From Magnetospirillum sp. 64-120 (GTDB taxonomy: Bacteria; Pseudomonadota; Alphaproteobacteria; Rhodospirillales; Magnetospirillaceae), in assembly GCA_001898825.1 (NCBI GenBank), contig MKVK01000055.1:1-35277 (forward strand): a stretch of 35,277 nt of DNA, given 5' to 3'. Below, piece after piece: positions 7,823-17,451 of the stretch. How positions within the stretch are numbered: position 1 is the first letter of the stretch; each line of letters begins with the position of its first letter. The notes under the pieces are model-generated. The model searched no databases, was not told where the DNA came from, and saw only the letters and a program-made list of their open reading frames with translations. Both the position numbers and the translations under genes were made by a program.

Positions 7823-8687
7823 CCAGCCAGATCCCCGCCGCCACCGGGACGATGCCGACGAAATCCACCCACATCACCGTCTCGTCCATGATCAGCCAGC
7901 CGAACAGCACGCCCAAGGGCGGGATCAGGAAGTGCCAGGCGCTGGCGGCGGTGGCGCTGCTGACCTTCAGCAGGTGGAACCAGATGGCGTAGGCGATGAC
8001 CGACGCCAGCAGCACCTGATAGGCCAGCGAGAACCAAAATTCGCCGCTGGGATCAATGGCGGCCAGACCGCCTTCCAGCACCCAGGCCGGCCCGGCCAGA
8101 AAGGCAGAGGCGGCGGCCAATTGCACCGACAGACCGCCGAAGCCGGCGCCGGTGATGCCCAGCCGCTTGAACAGGATGGCACCCCCCGACAGCGCCACCA
8201 GCGCGCCCAACGGCCACAGCATGTCCCCCCAATCGTCGGTGCCGGCGACAATGCGATGGCGCAGGATGAAAACGACGCCGACCACCCCCAGCCCCAGCCC
8301 CAGAACCTTGCGGGCGTTCAACCGCTCGTCCAGCAGCAACGCCGCCAGACAGGCGGTCAGCACCGGGTTGGCGCTGACGATGATGGCGGTCAACCCGGCC
8401 GGCACGTGGCGCATGCCCAAATACGACAATCCTAGATAGACGGCGTGGTTGGCCACCCCGATGATTGCCAGTCCCAGCATCTGTCGACCGCTGGGCAGGC
8501 GCTCGCGCAAGGCCACGGCCAGAACCAGGGTGACCAAGGCGGCAATGGCGAAGCGGACCGACAGCAGGGTCAGCGGCGGCGCATGGGCCAGCCCCAGGCG
8601 GGCGACGGCGAAGACCGACGACCAGATCAGGCAGAAAATGGCGATCAGCCAGGGAAGCGTGGTGCGTTGGCGGATAACGGCGATCAT
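7779..8687 (-). CDS. EamA/DMT-superfamily transporter
   Basis: This 302-residue protein has ten predicted hydrophobic helices in two EamA halves. The first half begins at LPWLIAIFCLIWSSVFAVAR and the second follows near residue 150. This is the RhaT/YdcZ-like drug/metabolite transporter fold, usually exporting amino acids or other metabolites. The LysR gene at 8796 diverges from it across a 108-base AT-rich gap, so that regulator probably controls it. The 3' end overlaps the convergent ridA-like gene by 44 bases. The transported compound cannot be inferred. Confidence 0.9.
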   Translation of the reverse strand: MIAVIRQRTTLPWLIAIFCLIWSSVFAVARLGLAHAPPLTLLSVRFAIAALVTLVLAVALRERLPSGRQMLGLAIIGVANHAVYLGLSYLGMRHVPAGLTAIIVSANPVLTACLAALLLDERLNARKVLGLGLGVVGVVFILRHRIVAGTDDWGDMLWPLGALVALSGGAILFKRLGITGAGFGGLSVQLAAASAFLAGPAWVLEGGLAAIDPSGEFWFSLAYQVLLASVIAYAIWFHLLKVSSATAASAWHFLIPPLGVLFGWLIMDETVMWVDFVGIVPVAAGIWLVTRSGTPLRFLPRR

Positions 8688-8795
8688 GGAAGCATCCCTG
8701 TTTCTTGTTGTCTGACGCCAAGATTAGCCCCCGGCCGTGACATTTAGAAATTAGATGATAATATACTTTTCATCGCATTCGTGAATGGTGATGCC
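8688..8795. promoter_or_regulatory. Divergent promoter region between EamA permease and LysR regulator
   Basis: These 108 bases are distinctly AT-rich around 8745-8772 (TTTAGAAATTAGATGATAAT and following bases) against a GC-rich background. This is the expected position for overlapping -10 elements and a LysR operator of the T-N11-A kind. I cannot fix the exact binding site from one copy. Confidence 0.4.
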
Positions 8796-9659
8796 ATGAG
8801 CAGCCTGGACCTTGAATTGCTGCGCACCTTTGTCGGCATCGTCGATTGCGGCGGTTTCACCCGCGCCGGCGAACGTCTGAACCGCACCCAGTCGACCATC
8901 AGCCAACAGATCAAACGCCTGGAAGACCATGTGGGGCAACCTCTGCTGATCCGCCAGGGGCGCGGCGTCGCTTTGACCAGTGCCGGCGAGACTTTGTTGA
9001 CCTATGCCCGGCGGATGATCGCGCTCGACGACGAAGCCCGCGCCCTGCTGGTGCGCAAGGAAAGCGGCGAGATCATCCGCTTCGGCGTCTCCGAGGATTT
9101 CGCCGGCCGCCACCTGCCCGGCGTGCTGGCGGCGTTTTCGCGGGCCAATCCCCAGGTACGCCTGGATGTGCGCGCCGATTTGTCGGTGCGTCTGCGCGCC
9201 GACTACGACCAGGGCGAACTGGACGTCGCGCTGTTCAAGGTGGACGAACCGGTGGCCGGAGCCCATGGCTCGTGGCAGGAACGTTTGATGTGGAGCGCCG
9301 CGGCCCATCACCCCCTGCCCGATTTGGAACCGGTGCCCTTGGCCTTGTTCCCCCAGGGCTGCCTGTTCCGTCGCCAAGTGGTGGAACGGCTGGACCGCAT
9401 GGGCCGGCCGTGGCGGGTGGCCTATGTCAGCCCCAGCCTGGCCGGGGTGCAGGCGGCGGTGGCCGCCGGCATGGCGGTGGCGCCCTTGGGACAAAGCGCC
9501 GCCCATCCCGACATCCGCGTGCTGGACCCCGCCGCCCACGGCCTGCCGGACCTGACACCGGTGTGGTTTTCGCTGATGGTGCGCCCCGGCACCCAGGCGC
9601 GGCGCAGACTGGCGGAAGCGGTGGCGCAACAGGTGGGCGCGGTGGCCGAAGCGGCCTAG
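8796..9659 (+). CDS. LysR-family transcriptional regulator
   Basis: This 287-residue regulator has an N-terminal winged helix-turn-helix (about residues 3-62). The recognition segment is FTRAGERLNRTQSTISQQIK, followed by RLEDHVGQPLLIRQGRGVALTSAG. A substrate-binding domain follows (about 88-275). I chose the ATG at 8796, which gives MSSLDLELLRTF, the normal LysR N-terminus. A GTG five codons upstream is possible. Divergent orientation suggests it regulates the EamA-type exporter at 7779-8687, as in ArgP/LysE-like pairs. Effector unknown. Confidence 0.9.
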   Translation: MSSLDLELLRTFVGIVDCGGFTRAGERLNRTQSTISQQIKRLEDHVGQPLLIRQGRGVALTSAGETLLTYARRMIALDDEARALLVRKESGEIIRFGVSEDFAGRHLPGVLAAFSRANPQVRLDVRADLSVRLRADYDQGELDVALFKVDEPVAGAHGSWQERLMWSAAAHHPLPDLEPVPLALFPQGCLFRRQVVERLDRMGRPWRVAYVSPSLAGVQAAVAAGMAVAPLGQSAAHPDIRVLDPAAHGLPDLTPVWFSLMVRPGTQARRRLAEAVAQQVGAVAEAA

Positions 9660-9734
9660 CGCATTTTCACGCGAAGCGTGGACACGCGATCAGCCCAAGC
9701 GGCGATTGAGCAGCCCGGTACGGGCCATTTTTAA

Positions 9735-9763
9735 AGCCTCGTCTTGTTTCCCAAGACGAGGCT
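9735..9763 (-). terminator. Stem-loop terminator of the diguanylate cyclase gene
   Basis: AGCCTCGTCTTG (9735-9746) pairs perfectly with CAAGACGAGGCT (9752-9763) around a five-base loop. On the minus strand the hairpin starts at the stop codon of the cyclase gene and is followed by TTTAAAAATGG. It could also stop transcription arriving from the LysR gene on the plus strand. Confidence 0.7.
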
Positions 9764-10950
9764 CACGCCTTGACGCGGCTGTCCATCAGCACCTGGTTGC
9801 CGATGCCGATGATCTTGTCCTTGCCGCTTTGCTTGGCCATGTACATGCGCTGGTCGGCTTTTTCCACCAGTTCCGACCATTGCGAGGCGCCGTCGGCGAC
9901 GCGTTCCGCCACACCGATCGACGCGGTGACCGGCGAACCGTCGGGGCGCAGACCCAAACCGGCGTCACGCAGACGTCCCAGGGCGATGCGCGCCCCTTCG
10001 GCGTCGGTGTTGGGCATCAGCGCCAGGAATTCCTCGCCGCCCCAGCGCACCAGCACGTCGCCCCGCCGCAGCACCTTGCGAAGCGCGGCCGAGGCGTTGC
10101 GCAGGGTGTTGTCGCCTTCTTCATGCCCATAGCGGTCGTTGATGGACTTGAAGTTGTCCAGGTCGACGAAGGCCAAGGCCAACGGACCACTGGAGCGCAC
10201 GGCGGTGATGAACTGCTGGGCGACGATTTCCTCGCCCACGCGGCGGTTATAGGCACGGGTCAGACCGTCATGGGATGACTGGTCCACCAACTGGCTCATG
10301 AAGTGCAGTTGGCTCATGCCCGACAGCGTCGACACCACCGCCAGCAGCAGCAACAGCCATTGCGCCCCCAGATGCGAGGCGAAAGGCAGCAATTGATAGC
10401 CCAGGATACCGGTCAGCAGATAAGCCAGCAGCAACGGCGCCGACAGCGCCGCCCCTTCCAGGGCGGTGATGGGGAACACCGACAGCCCGGCCACCATGAC
10501 GAAGGGCAGGAAGGCGTAGCCGGCGGCGATCACCTGCTGGGCCGGATCGGTGATGGCGAACTGCGCCAGCAACGGATGGCTGATCAGGAAGAACACGGTG
10601 GGGATGGACAACAGCCACACCAAGCCCCAGCGGGCGATGGAGATGGAATCGGCCGAGCGGTAAGACAGCCCCAGCAACACGAAGGCGACCGAGGCCAGCA
10701 CGCGCAAAGCCGCCAGATACATGCCCAAGGCGCGATCGAAGATGATCAGGTCGACCGGAATCCACAGCGGCGTCAGGATGGCGAAAGTGAACGCCACCAA
10801 GCGCACGCGCGACAGGATCAGCAAGGCGCGACGCCGCTGCACGAAAGCCGATTGCCTGTTTGGAATAAGAATATCGACAATTTCCGCCAGGCTCATCCCG
10901 GTGAACACCACCGACAACATCCGGGCGACGATTTGCTTTATCAAGGTCAC
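9763..10950 (-). CDS. Membrane-bound diguanylate cyclase (GGDEF)
   Basis: This 395-residue protein should make cyclic di-GMP from two GTP at the membrane. The N-terminal half (about residues 45-215) has six hydrophobic segments with no recognisable sensor motif. The C-terminal GGDEF domain starts near SHDGLTRAYNRRVGEE. The active-site motif is GGEEF (304-308), a functional variant. An RxxD inhibitory site (295-298) lies exactly five residues before it, so product inhibition is likely. The GTG start at 10950 is preceded by AAGGAAG, which supports it over the ATG ten codons in. The gene stands alone, so the signal sensed is unknown. Confidence 0.93.
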   Translation of the reverse strand: MTLIKQIVARMLSVVFTGMSLAEIVDILIPNRQSAFVQRRRALLILSRVRLVAFTFAILTPLWIPVDLIIFDRALGMYLAALRVLASVAFVLLGLSYRSADSISIARWGLVWLLSIPTVFFLISHPLLAQFAITDPAQQVIAAGYAFLPFVMVAGLSVFPITALEGAALSAPLLLAYLLTGILGYQLLPFASHLGAQWLLLLLAVVSTLSGMSQLHFMSQLVDQSSHDGLTRAYNRRVGEEIVAQQFITAVRSSGPLALAFVDLDNFKSINDRYGHEEGDNTLRNASAALRKVLRRGDVLVRWGGEEFLALMPNTDAEGARIALGRLRDAGLGLRPDGSPVTASIGVAERVADGASQWSELVEKADQRMYMAKQSGKDKIIGIGNQVLMDSRVKA

Positions 10951-11229
10951 CTTACGGCTTCCTTTACCCCACCATTACCAAGGGATGACCGTACTGCCTG
11001 ACCGTTTCCCATGCAAGTGCTTTAAACATGGCCGAATCCTTCATCTTTTGCTCATTTTCCGCGCACAGCCGACCTCGCCCCGCCGATCTCGGTGGTGTAC
11101 AATGGCGTCACAATTCGGCAACCCGCCCGCCAGAGGCCGATCCAACGAATGAGTGGCCTGCTTGTCCCAGAATTTCGCCATGCGAATTTCCGGGGCAGGA
11201 CACGGGAGACCGAGACACCGGAGGAAAAC

Positions 11230-12558
11230 GTGAGCCAATCCGCATCCCGCCGCCAAGGGGCGCCCCGCCATCTGCTGGACCCCGTGGAAACCGCCAGTCG
11301 TGACGAAATCTCGGCGTTACAATTGTCCCGGCTGCAATGGTCCATCCGCCACGCCTATGACAACGTCGAACATTTCAGGGTCAAATGTCAGGCGGCGCAC
11401 GTCCATCCCGACGACGTGAAGACCCTGTCGGACCTGTCGCGCTTTCCCTTCACCACCAAGGAAGACCTGCGCCAGACCTATCCGTTCGGCATGTTCGCCG
11501 TGCCCATGGATCAGGTGGTGCGCGTCCACGCCAGTTCCGGCACCACCGGCAAGCCCACGGTGGTCGGCTACACCAGGAACGACATATCCATGTGGGCCGA
11601 CATGGTGGCGCGATCCATCCGCGCCGCCGGCGGCCTGCCCGGCGACCGCTGCCACATCTCTTATGGTTATGGCCTGTTCACCGGGGGCCTGGGCGCCCAT
11701 TACGGCGCCGAGCGCCTGGGCTGCACCGTCATCCCCATGTCGGGCGGCCAGACGGAAAAGCAGGTGCAGCTGATCGCCGACTTCCAGCCGCAGATCATCA
11801 TGGTCACCCCCAGCTACATGCTGGCGGTAGCCGACGAGATGGAACGCCAGGGCATGGGGCCCGACAGCTGTTCGCTGGAAATCGGCATCTTCGGCGCCGA
11901 GCCGTGGACCGATTCCATGCGCGCCGAGATCGAGGGCCGGGTCGGCATCGACGCCGTGGACATCTATGGCCTGTCGGAAGTCATCGGCCCCGGCGTCGCC
12001 AACGAATGCATCGAGACCAAGGACGGCCTGCATCTGTGGGAGGACCATTTCTATCCCGAGATCATCGACCCCGAGACCGGCCGCGTTCTGCCCGACGGCG
12101 AGATGGGCGAGCTGGTGTTCACCAGCCTGACCAAGGAAGCCCTGCCCATCATCCGCTATCGCACCCGCGACCTGACCCGGCTGTTGCCCGGCACGGCGCG
12201 GTCGTTCAGGCGCATGGGCAAGATCACCGGGCGCAGTGACGACATGCTGATCATCCGCGGCGTCAACGTCTTTCCCACCCAGATCGAGGAACTGATCTTG
12301 AAGGATTGGCGGCTCGCCCCCCATTACCAGCTGGAAATCAGCCGCGAAGGCCATCTGGACAGCCTCGCGGTCAACGTCGAGATGCGGCCCGACCAGCCCT
12401 TCGACGACGCGGCGTCCGCCGCCGCCGCCCGCGACCTGACCCACCACATCAAGGCGCTGATCGGGGTGTCCACCCGCGTCAACGTGGTGGCCCCGGGCAG
12501 CATCGAGCGATCCATGGGCAAGGCCAAGCGGGTCATCGACAAACGACCCAAGAGCTAG
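11230..12558 (+). CDS. paaK: Phenylacetate-CoA ligase family protein
   Basis: This 442-residue AMP-forming ligase should convert an aryl acid, most likely phenylacetate, to its CoA thioester. The P-loop-like motif SSGTTGKPTVVGYT, the YGLSEVIGPGVANEC segment and the C-terminal GRSDDMLIIRGVNVFPTQIE hinge are all PaaK signatures. The catalytic Lys region near the end is SMGKAKRVIDKR. The frame is open back to 11092, but the GTG at 11230 follows a strong GGAGGAAAAC and gives the family's normal length, so I start there. No other paa genes are near. Relatives act on benzoate analogues, so substrate identity is likely but not certain. Confidence 0.88.
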   Translation: MSQSASRRQGAPRHLLDPVETASRDEISALQLSRLQWSIRHAYDNVEHFRVKCQAAHVHPDDVKTLSDLSRFPFTTKEDLRQTYPFGMFAVPMDQVVRVHASSGTTGKPTVVGYTRNDISMWADMVARSIRAAGGLPGDRCHISYGYGLFTGGLGAHYGAERLGCTVIPMSGGQTEKQVQLIADFQPQIIMVTPSYMLAVADEMERQGMGPDSCSLEIGIFGAEPWTDSMRAEIEGRVGIDAVDIYGLSEVIGPGVANECIETKDGLHLWEDHFYPEIIDPETGRVLPDGEMGELVFTSLTKEALPIIRYRTRDLTRLLPGTARSFRRMGKITGRSDDMLIIRGVNVFPTQIEELILKDWRLAPHYQLEISREGHLDSLAVNVEMRPDQPFDDAASAAAARDLTHHIKALIGVSTRVNVVAPGSIERSMGKAKRVIDKRPKS

Positions 12559-12563
12559 AAACA

Positions 12564-12597
12564 AAAAAGCCGCGTCCCTTGCGGGGCGCGGCTTTTT
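12564..12597. terminator. Bidirectional rho-independent terminator between paaK and phasin
   Basis: AAAAAGCCGCGTCCC (12564-12578) pairs with GGGGCGCGGCTTTTT (12583-12597) around a TTGC loop. It has a GC-rich core, an A-tract on one side and a T-tract on the other. It serves the two convergent genes on both strands. Confidence 0.93.
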
Positions 12598-12615
12598 CAA
12601 ACCCGAAGGGGTCGC

Positions 12616-12966
12616 TTACTTGGCGACCGACTTCTGCAGAGCTTCGATCTGGCTCTTCACCGGCTCGAAAGCCTGGGTGAAGACCGACTGGGTCAGCTCG
12701 GCGATGTTCTTGCTGTCGGCGACGGCGGATTCGACGCCTTCCTTGACCAGCTTCTGCTGCAGCTCGATGAATTCGGCCGGGGTCTTGACGCCGGACAGAG
12801 CCTGGATGGACGAGGTCAGCTTCTCGGCGTTCTTGGTGGCCAGAGCCTGATAGGCCTTGGCCAGTTCCTGATAACCGGCGATGGCGGCGCTGCCGCTCTT
12901 GGTCAGGGCTTCGGCATTGGCCTTGGTGGCGGCGGCGATCTGTTCGAAATTGGCGGTCGGCATCAT
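12616..12966 (-). CDS. Phasin family protein (PHA granule-associated)
   Basis: This 116-residue, mostly helical, amphipathic protein has no Cys, Trp or membrane segment. It carries the phasin pattern: an N-terminal FEQIAAATKANAEALTKSG and a central YQELAKAYQALATKNAEKL. Next comes the typical KTPAEFIELQQKLVKEGVE (about residues 60-78), then AFEPVKSQIEALQK. Phasins coat polyhydroxyalkanoate granules. AGAGGG precedes two ATGs in tandem (12966 and 12963), and the second has the more usual spacing. TGC-rich repeated words lie upstream and may bind a PhaR-type repressor. Confidence 0.9.
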   Translation of the reverse strand: MMPTANFEQIAAATKANAEALTKSGSAAIAGYQELAKAYQALATKNAEKLTSSIQALSGVKTPAEFIELQQKLVKEGVESAVADSKNIAELTQSVFTQAFEPVKSQIEALQKSVAK

Positions 12967-13022
12967 GTTTCCCTCTGGCTGGTCTCGGATAGTCGTTGAT
13001 TATCGCCGCGCGACTTTTCGCC

Positions 13023-13089
13023 GCAATGCAGCATGGACGAACAATAACGGTTCCCCACAATATTTCAACAAAAATGTTGCATTGCAGCA
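13023..13089. promoter_or_regulatory. Two TGC-rich words upstream of phasin gene (possible PhaR sites)
   Basis: GCAATGCAGCA (13023-13033) and GCATTGCAGCA (13079-13089, within TTGCATTGCAGCAA) differ by one base and lie 57-123 bases upstream of the phasin start. PhaR repressors of phasin genes in alphaproteobacteria bind TGC-rich elements. The second word recurs exactly at 22378-22388. A binding function is inferred. Confidence 0.4.
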
Positions 13090-13166
13090 AAGTGACAGTT
13101 TCCCCCCGTTACCATCCGTTACCCAAGTCCCGTTGACGGAAGGCTGGCTAATGTCATGATGCAATC

Positions 13167-14291
13167 ATGAAAACATCCCGTACTTCGCTGATCGCCCTGT
13201 CGCTCGCCGTCATCGCCGGCGCCGGATGGTATTTTTCCGGCGTCAAGACGCCACCGCCGCCAACCGAAAACCGGCCGGTTCCGGTGGTGGCGGTCACGGC
13301 GGCGCCGCGTCCCATGCCGATCCGCGTCGAAGCCGTCGGCAACGTCCAGGCGGTGGCCATGGTTCCGGTGCGCCCGCGGGTCGAAGGCGAGGTGCTGCAG
13401 GTCCACATCAACGAAGGCCAGGAAGTCACCCAGGGCCAGATCCTGTTCACCCTGGACGCCCGCACCGCCGAGGCCAACAAGCGTCAGGCCGAGGCCAATC
13501 TGGCCCGCGACAAGGCCAGCCTGGACCGCGCCCAAGCCGATCTGGCCCGTTACCAGGAATTGCTGAAGGCCGGCACCGCCACCAAGCAAAAGGTCGAACA
13601 GGCCCTGGCTGACGCGGCCCAAGCGCAAGCCGCGGTCAAATCCGATCTGGCGGCCATCGACAACGCCAAGCTGACCATCGGCTACGCCACCATCAAGGCT
13701 TTGGTCCCCGGCCGCACCGGGGTGATCAACGCCAAGCTGGGTTCGCTGGCCAAGCCCGGCGATTCCCAGGCCATGGTCACCATCACCCAACTGCGCCCCA
13801 TCAACGTCGCCTTTTCGGTGGCGGAATCGAACCTGCCGCGCATCCGCGCCGCCATGGCGACAGGCCCCCTGGCCGTCACCGTCACCTCGGCGTCCGATCC
13901 CGGATTGAACGCGGTGGGCACGCTCAGCTTCATCGATTCGGCCATCGACACCGCCACCGGCACCATCGGCCTCAAGGCCAGTTTCGACAATGACGACACC
14001 CGCCTGTGGCCGGGGCAATTCGTCAACGTCACCCTGACCCTGGGAACCGAGGAACAGGCGCTGACCGTCCCGGCCGAGGCGGTGCAGACCGGCCAGTCCG
14101 GCACCTTCGTCTTCGTGGTCGACGAAGCGTCCAAGGCCGACATCCGTCCCGTCACCCTGGACCGCGTGGTTGACGGCACCGCGGTGATCGCCAAAGGGCT
14201 GAAACCCGGCGACAAGGTGGTGACCCAGGGCCAGATGCGTCTGGCCCCCGGACTGAAGGTCACCGAAGCCCAATCCCAGGCGACAAAGTAA
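13167..14291 (+). CDS. RND efflux periplasmic adaptor (MdtA/AcrA-like)
   Basis: This 374-residue membrane-fusion protein has an N-terminal hydrophobic anchor or signal (about residues 7-24) and a Pro-rich linker. A lipoyl half-motif follows near 80-95 (VHINEGQEVTQGQILFTLD). Next are a coiled-coil hairpin (about 100-175), the second lipoyl half, a beta-barrel (PINVAFSVAESNLPRI onward) and a membrane-proximal domain ending in GDKVVTQGQMRLAPGLKV. It carries substrate from the RND pump to an outer-membrane channel. Its TAA overlaps the pump ATG (TAATG). No TolC-like gene is in the window. Substrate range is unknown. Confidence 0.92.
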   Translation: MKTSRTSLIALSLAVIAGAGWYFSGVKTPPPPTENRPVPVVAVTAAPRPMPIRVEAVGNVQAVAMVPVRPRVEGEVLQVHINEGQEVTQGQILFTLDARTAEANKRQAEANLARDKASLDRAQADLARYQELLKAGTATKQKVEQALADAAQAQAAVKSDLAAIDNAKLTIGYATIKALVPGRTGVINAKLGSLAKPGDSQAMVTITQLRPINVAFSVAESNLPRIRAAMATGPLAVTVTSASDPGLNAVGTLSFIDSAIDTATGTIGLKASFDNDDTRLWPGQFVNVTLTLGTEEQALTVPAEAVQTGQSGTFVFVVDEASKADIRPVTLDRVVDGTAVIAKGLKPGDKVVTQGQMRLAPGLKVTEAQSQATK

Positions 14292-17200
14292 TGAACTTCT
14301 CGGAAGTCTTCATCCGCCGCCCCATCGCCACCCTGCTGCTGACCTTGGTTCTGGTGTTCGGCGGCGTCGTCGGCTGGCGCCAGTTGCCGGTGGCGTCGTT
14401 GCCCAACGTGGACTTCCCCACCATCAGCGTGTCGGCCAGCCTGTCCGGCGCCAGCCCCGACACTATGGCGTCGTCGGTGGCGGCGCCGCTGGAACGCGAG
14501 TTTTCCACCATCGCCGGCCTGGACACCATCACCTCGACGTCCGGTCTGGGCACCACCTCGATCACTTTGACCTTCGCCCTTGACCGCGACGTGGACGCCG
14601 CCGCCCAGGACGTGCAGGCCGCCATCACCCGCGCCCAGCGCCGTCTGCCCGACGAGATGACGACGCCGCCGTCGTTCCGCAAGGTCAACCCGTCCGATTC
14701 CCCGGTGGTCCTGCTGGCCTTGTCGTCGCCCACCGTGCCGCTGTCCACCTTGGACGACTACGCCCAGACCATCTTGTTGCCGCGCATCTCGCGCTTGTCG
14801 GGCGTCGCCCAGGTGCTGGTCTATGGCAGCCAGAAATATGCTGTCCGCATCCAGATGGACCCGGATGCACTAGCGTCGCGCAATATCGGCGTCGACGAGC
14901 TCAGCAACGCCATCAAGGCCGCCAATTCCAATTCCCCCTTGGGCGTGCTGAACGGCCCGCGCCAGCAATTGTCGCTGCAATCCAACGCCCAGTTGGCCGA
15001 CGCCACCACCTTCGGCGAATTGGCGGTGGCATGGCGCGACGGCGCCCCGGTGCGGCTGAAGGACGTGGCCAAGGTCACCGATTCGGTGGAAAACAACCGC
15101 ACCGCGTCGTGGTTCAACGGCACCCGCGCCATCGTCTTGGCGGTGCAACGCCAACCCGAGGCCAACACCGTGGACGTGGTCGACAACGTCCGCTCCCTGA
15201 TGCCCAGCATCAAGGAGGCCCTGCCCCCCACCGTCGACGTGCAGGTGATGAACGACCGCTCGCGATCCATCCGCGACGCCATCACCGACGTGCAGTTCAC
15301 TTTCGCCCTGACCATCGCCTTGGTGGTGATGGTGATCTTCGTCTTCCTGCGCCGGCTGTCGGCCACCTTGATCCCCACCATCGTGTTGCCGGTGTCGCTG
15401 ATCGCCACCTTGGGCGCCATGGCGCTTTTGGGATTCTCGCTGGACAACATCTCGCTTTTGGGGCTGACCCTGTCGGTGGGGCTGGTGGTGGACGACGCCA
15501 TCGTCATGCTGGAAAACATCCAGCGCCACGTGGACGACGGCATGAAACCGTTCGAGGCGGCGCTGAAGGGTGCGCGCGAAATCGGCTTCACCATCTTGTC
15601 CATCACCGTATCGCTGGTCGCCGTGTTCATTCCCATCTTGCTGATGGGCGGCGTCATCGGCCGCATGTTCCACGAATTCGCCGTGGTGGTGACCCTGGCC
15701 ATCGGCATTTCCGGCCTGCTGTCCTTGACGCTGACCCCGGTGATGTGCGCCCGCTGGCTGCGCCCCGAACATGACGGCCAGGCCGGGCGGCTGGAAAAGC
15801 TGCTGGAACAGGGGTTCGAGCGCGTGCTGGACGGATACCGCCGTTCCCTGGACTGGGTGCTGTCCCATGGCCTGTCCATGCTGGTCTTGGGCATCGCCAC
15901 CATCGCCGCCACCGTGTGGCTGGCCCGCGAGGTGCCCAAGGGCTTCTTCCCCACCGAGGACACCGGCCAGATCTTCATCCAGACCGAAGCCGCCCAGGAC
16001 ATTTCGTTCGCCGCCATGGCGGAAGAGCAAAAGCAGGTGGCCGCCATCGTCGGCGCCGACCCTTACGTCGCCACCGTCACGTCGGCGGTGGGGGTGTCGG
16101 GCATTTCCAACGCCGCCAATGCGGGCCGCATGTTCGTCAACCTGGTGGACCGCGACAAACGTCCCCAGGTCGAGCAGGTCATCGCCCAACTGCGCAAGAA
16201 GACCGCCGGCCGGCCGGGGATCAGCGTCTACATCGTCCCCGTGCAGACCCTGAACCTGGGGGGGCGGTCGTCGAAAAGCCAATACCAGTACACCCTGGAA
16301 GGCATCAACCAGGCCGAACTTTACGCCTTCGCCGACCAGTTGACCGCACGGTTGACCAAGGACTCGATGGTCCAGGACGTCACATCCGACCTGCAGATCA
16401 AAAGCCCCCAGGCCCTGGTCGCCGTCAACCGCGACAAGGCCGCCGCCCTGGGCGTCGACCAGGAAGCGGTGCGCAGCGCGCTTTATTCCGCCTATGGATC
16501 GCGTGAAGTCTCGACCATCTACGCCACCATCGCCGATTACGCGGTGATCCTGGAAATGGACCCGCGCTTCCAGGCCGACCTGTCGGCCTTGGCCAAGCTG
16601 AAGGTGCGGTCCAAGGACGGCCCACTGGTGCCCCTGGACGCGGTGGCCGAGATCGGCCGCACCGTCGGCCCGCTGGTGATCAACCACCAAAGCCAGTTGC
16701 CCGCCGTCACCATCGCCTTCAACCTAGGCCCCGGCGTGTCGCTGGGTCAGGCGGCGCAGCGCATCAAGGACGTCCAGTCCGAAATGACCATGCCCGCCGG
16801 CATCACCGGCAGCTTCGCCGGCACCGCCAAGGTGTTCCAGCAATCGCTGGCCAACCAGGGCATCTTGCTGCTGGCCGCGGTGGTGGTCATCTATGTGATC
16901 CTGGGGGTTCTGTACGAAAGCCTGATCCATCCGGTGACCATCCTGTCGGGTCTGCCGGCGGCGGCGGTGGGGGCACTTGCGACCCTGATGGTGTTCCGCC
17001 AGGAATTGTCGGTGATCGCCATGATCGGCGTGTTGATGCTGATCGGCATCGTCAAGAAGAACGCCATCATGATGATCGACTTCGCCCTGGAAGCCCAGCG
17101 CGGCCAGAACCTGCCCCCGCACGAAGCCATTCGTCAGGCCTGCCTGCTGCGTTTCCGTCCCATCATGATGACCACCATGGCCGCCATCATGGGCACCCTG

Positions 17201-17377
17201 CCCATCGCTTTGGGCCATGGGGCGGCGGCCGAATTGCGCCAGCCCCTGGGCTTGTCGGTGGTGGGTGGGTTGGTGGTCAGCCAGGCGCTGACCCTTTACA
17301 TCACCCCGGTGCTGTATCTGTGGTTCGAACGCCTGCGCGAAAGGCTGTCGGGACCGGCAAAGCCAGCCCTGCCCTGA
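14291..17377 (+). CDS. RND efflux transporter (MdtB/MdtC/AcrB type)
   Basis: This 1028-residue proton-driven pump is full length for the HAE1 family and carries 12 membrane helices and two large periplasmic loops. The paired acids of helix 4 are D401-D402 (GLVVDDAIVMLEN). The helix-10 lysine is at about 922-923 (GIVKKNAIMMIDFAL). Together these form the proton relay. The start MNFSEVFIRRPIATLLLT is a signature of MdtB/MdtC-type pumps, and a single pump gene suggests a homotrimer. It is translationally coupled to its adaptor. Likely substrates are hydrophobic or amphipathic compounds. No dedicated regulator lies beside it. Confidence 0.95.
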   Translation: MNFSEVFIRRPIATLLLTLVLVFGGVVGWRQLPVASLPNVDFPTISVSASLSGASPDTMASSVAAPLEREFSTIAGLDTITSTSGLGTTSITLTFALDRDVDAAAQDVQAAITRAQRRLPDEMTTPPSFRKVNPSDSPVVLLALSSPTVPLSTLDDYAQTILLPRISRLSGVAQVLVYGSQKYAVRIQMDPDALASRNIGVDELSNAIKAANSNSPLGVLNGPRQQLSLQSNAQLADATTFGELAVAWRDGAPVRLKDVAKVTDSVENNRTASWFNGTRAIVLAVQRQPEANTVDVVDNVRSLMPSIKEALPPTVDVQVMNDRSRSIRDAITDVQFTFALTIALVVMVIFVFLRRLSATLIPTIVLPVSLIATLGAMALLGFSLDNISLLGLTLSVGLVVDDAIVMLENIQRHVDDGMKPFEAALKGAREIGFTILSITVSLVAVFIPILLMGGVIGRMFHEFAVVVTLAIGISGLLSLTLTPVMCARWLRPEHDGQAGRLEKLLEQGFERVLDGYRRSLDWVLSHGLSMLVLGIATIAATVWLAREVPKGFFPTEDTGQIFIQTEAAQDISFAAMAEEQKQVAAIVGADPYVATVTSAVGVSGISNAANAGRMFVNLVDRDKRPQVEQVIAQLRKKTAGRPGISVYIVPVQTLNLGGRSSKSQYQYTLEGINQAELYAFADQLTARLTKDSMVQDVTSDLQIKSPQALVAVNRDKAAALGVDQEAVRSALYSAYGSREVSTIYATIADYAVILEMDPRFQADLSALAKLKVRSKDGPLVPLDAVAEIGRTVGPLVINHQSQLPAVTIAFNLGPGVSLGQAAQRIKDVQSEMTMPAGITGSFAGTAKVFQQSLANQGILLLAAVVVIYVILGVLYESLIHPVTILSGLPAAAVGALATLMVFRQELSVIAMIGVLMLIGIVKKNAIMMIDFALEAQRGQNLPPHEAIRQACLLRFRPIMMTTMAAIMGTLPIALGHGAAAELRQPLGLSVVGGLVVSQALTLYITPVLYLWFERLRERLSGPAKPALP

Positions 17378-17451
17378 TTTTTTCACAATTCGGTCGCTTG
17401 CTTGCCGCCTTGCTTGGGCATATCAGAGGCCCATCCAAGGACACGAGCATC

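Noticed and set aside
11092-11229. N-terminal extension of the phenylacetate-CoA ligase
   Set aside because: The extra 46 residues do not resemble the family, and the GTG at 11230 has a strong Shine-Dalgarno.
14870-16690. 606-codon minus-strand open frame opposite the RND pump
   Set aside because: Composition is dominated by His, Gln, Gly and Asp, with no domain; it mirrors the codon bias of the pump gene.
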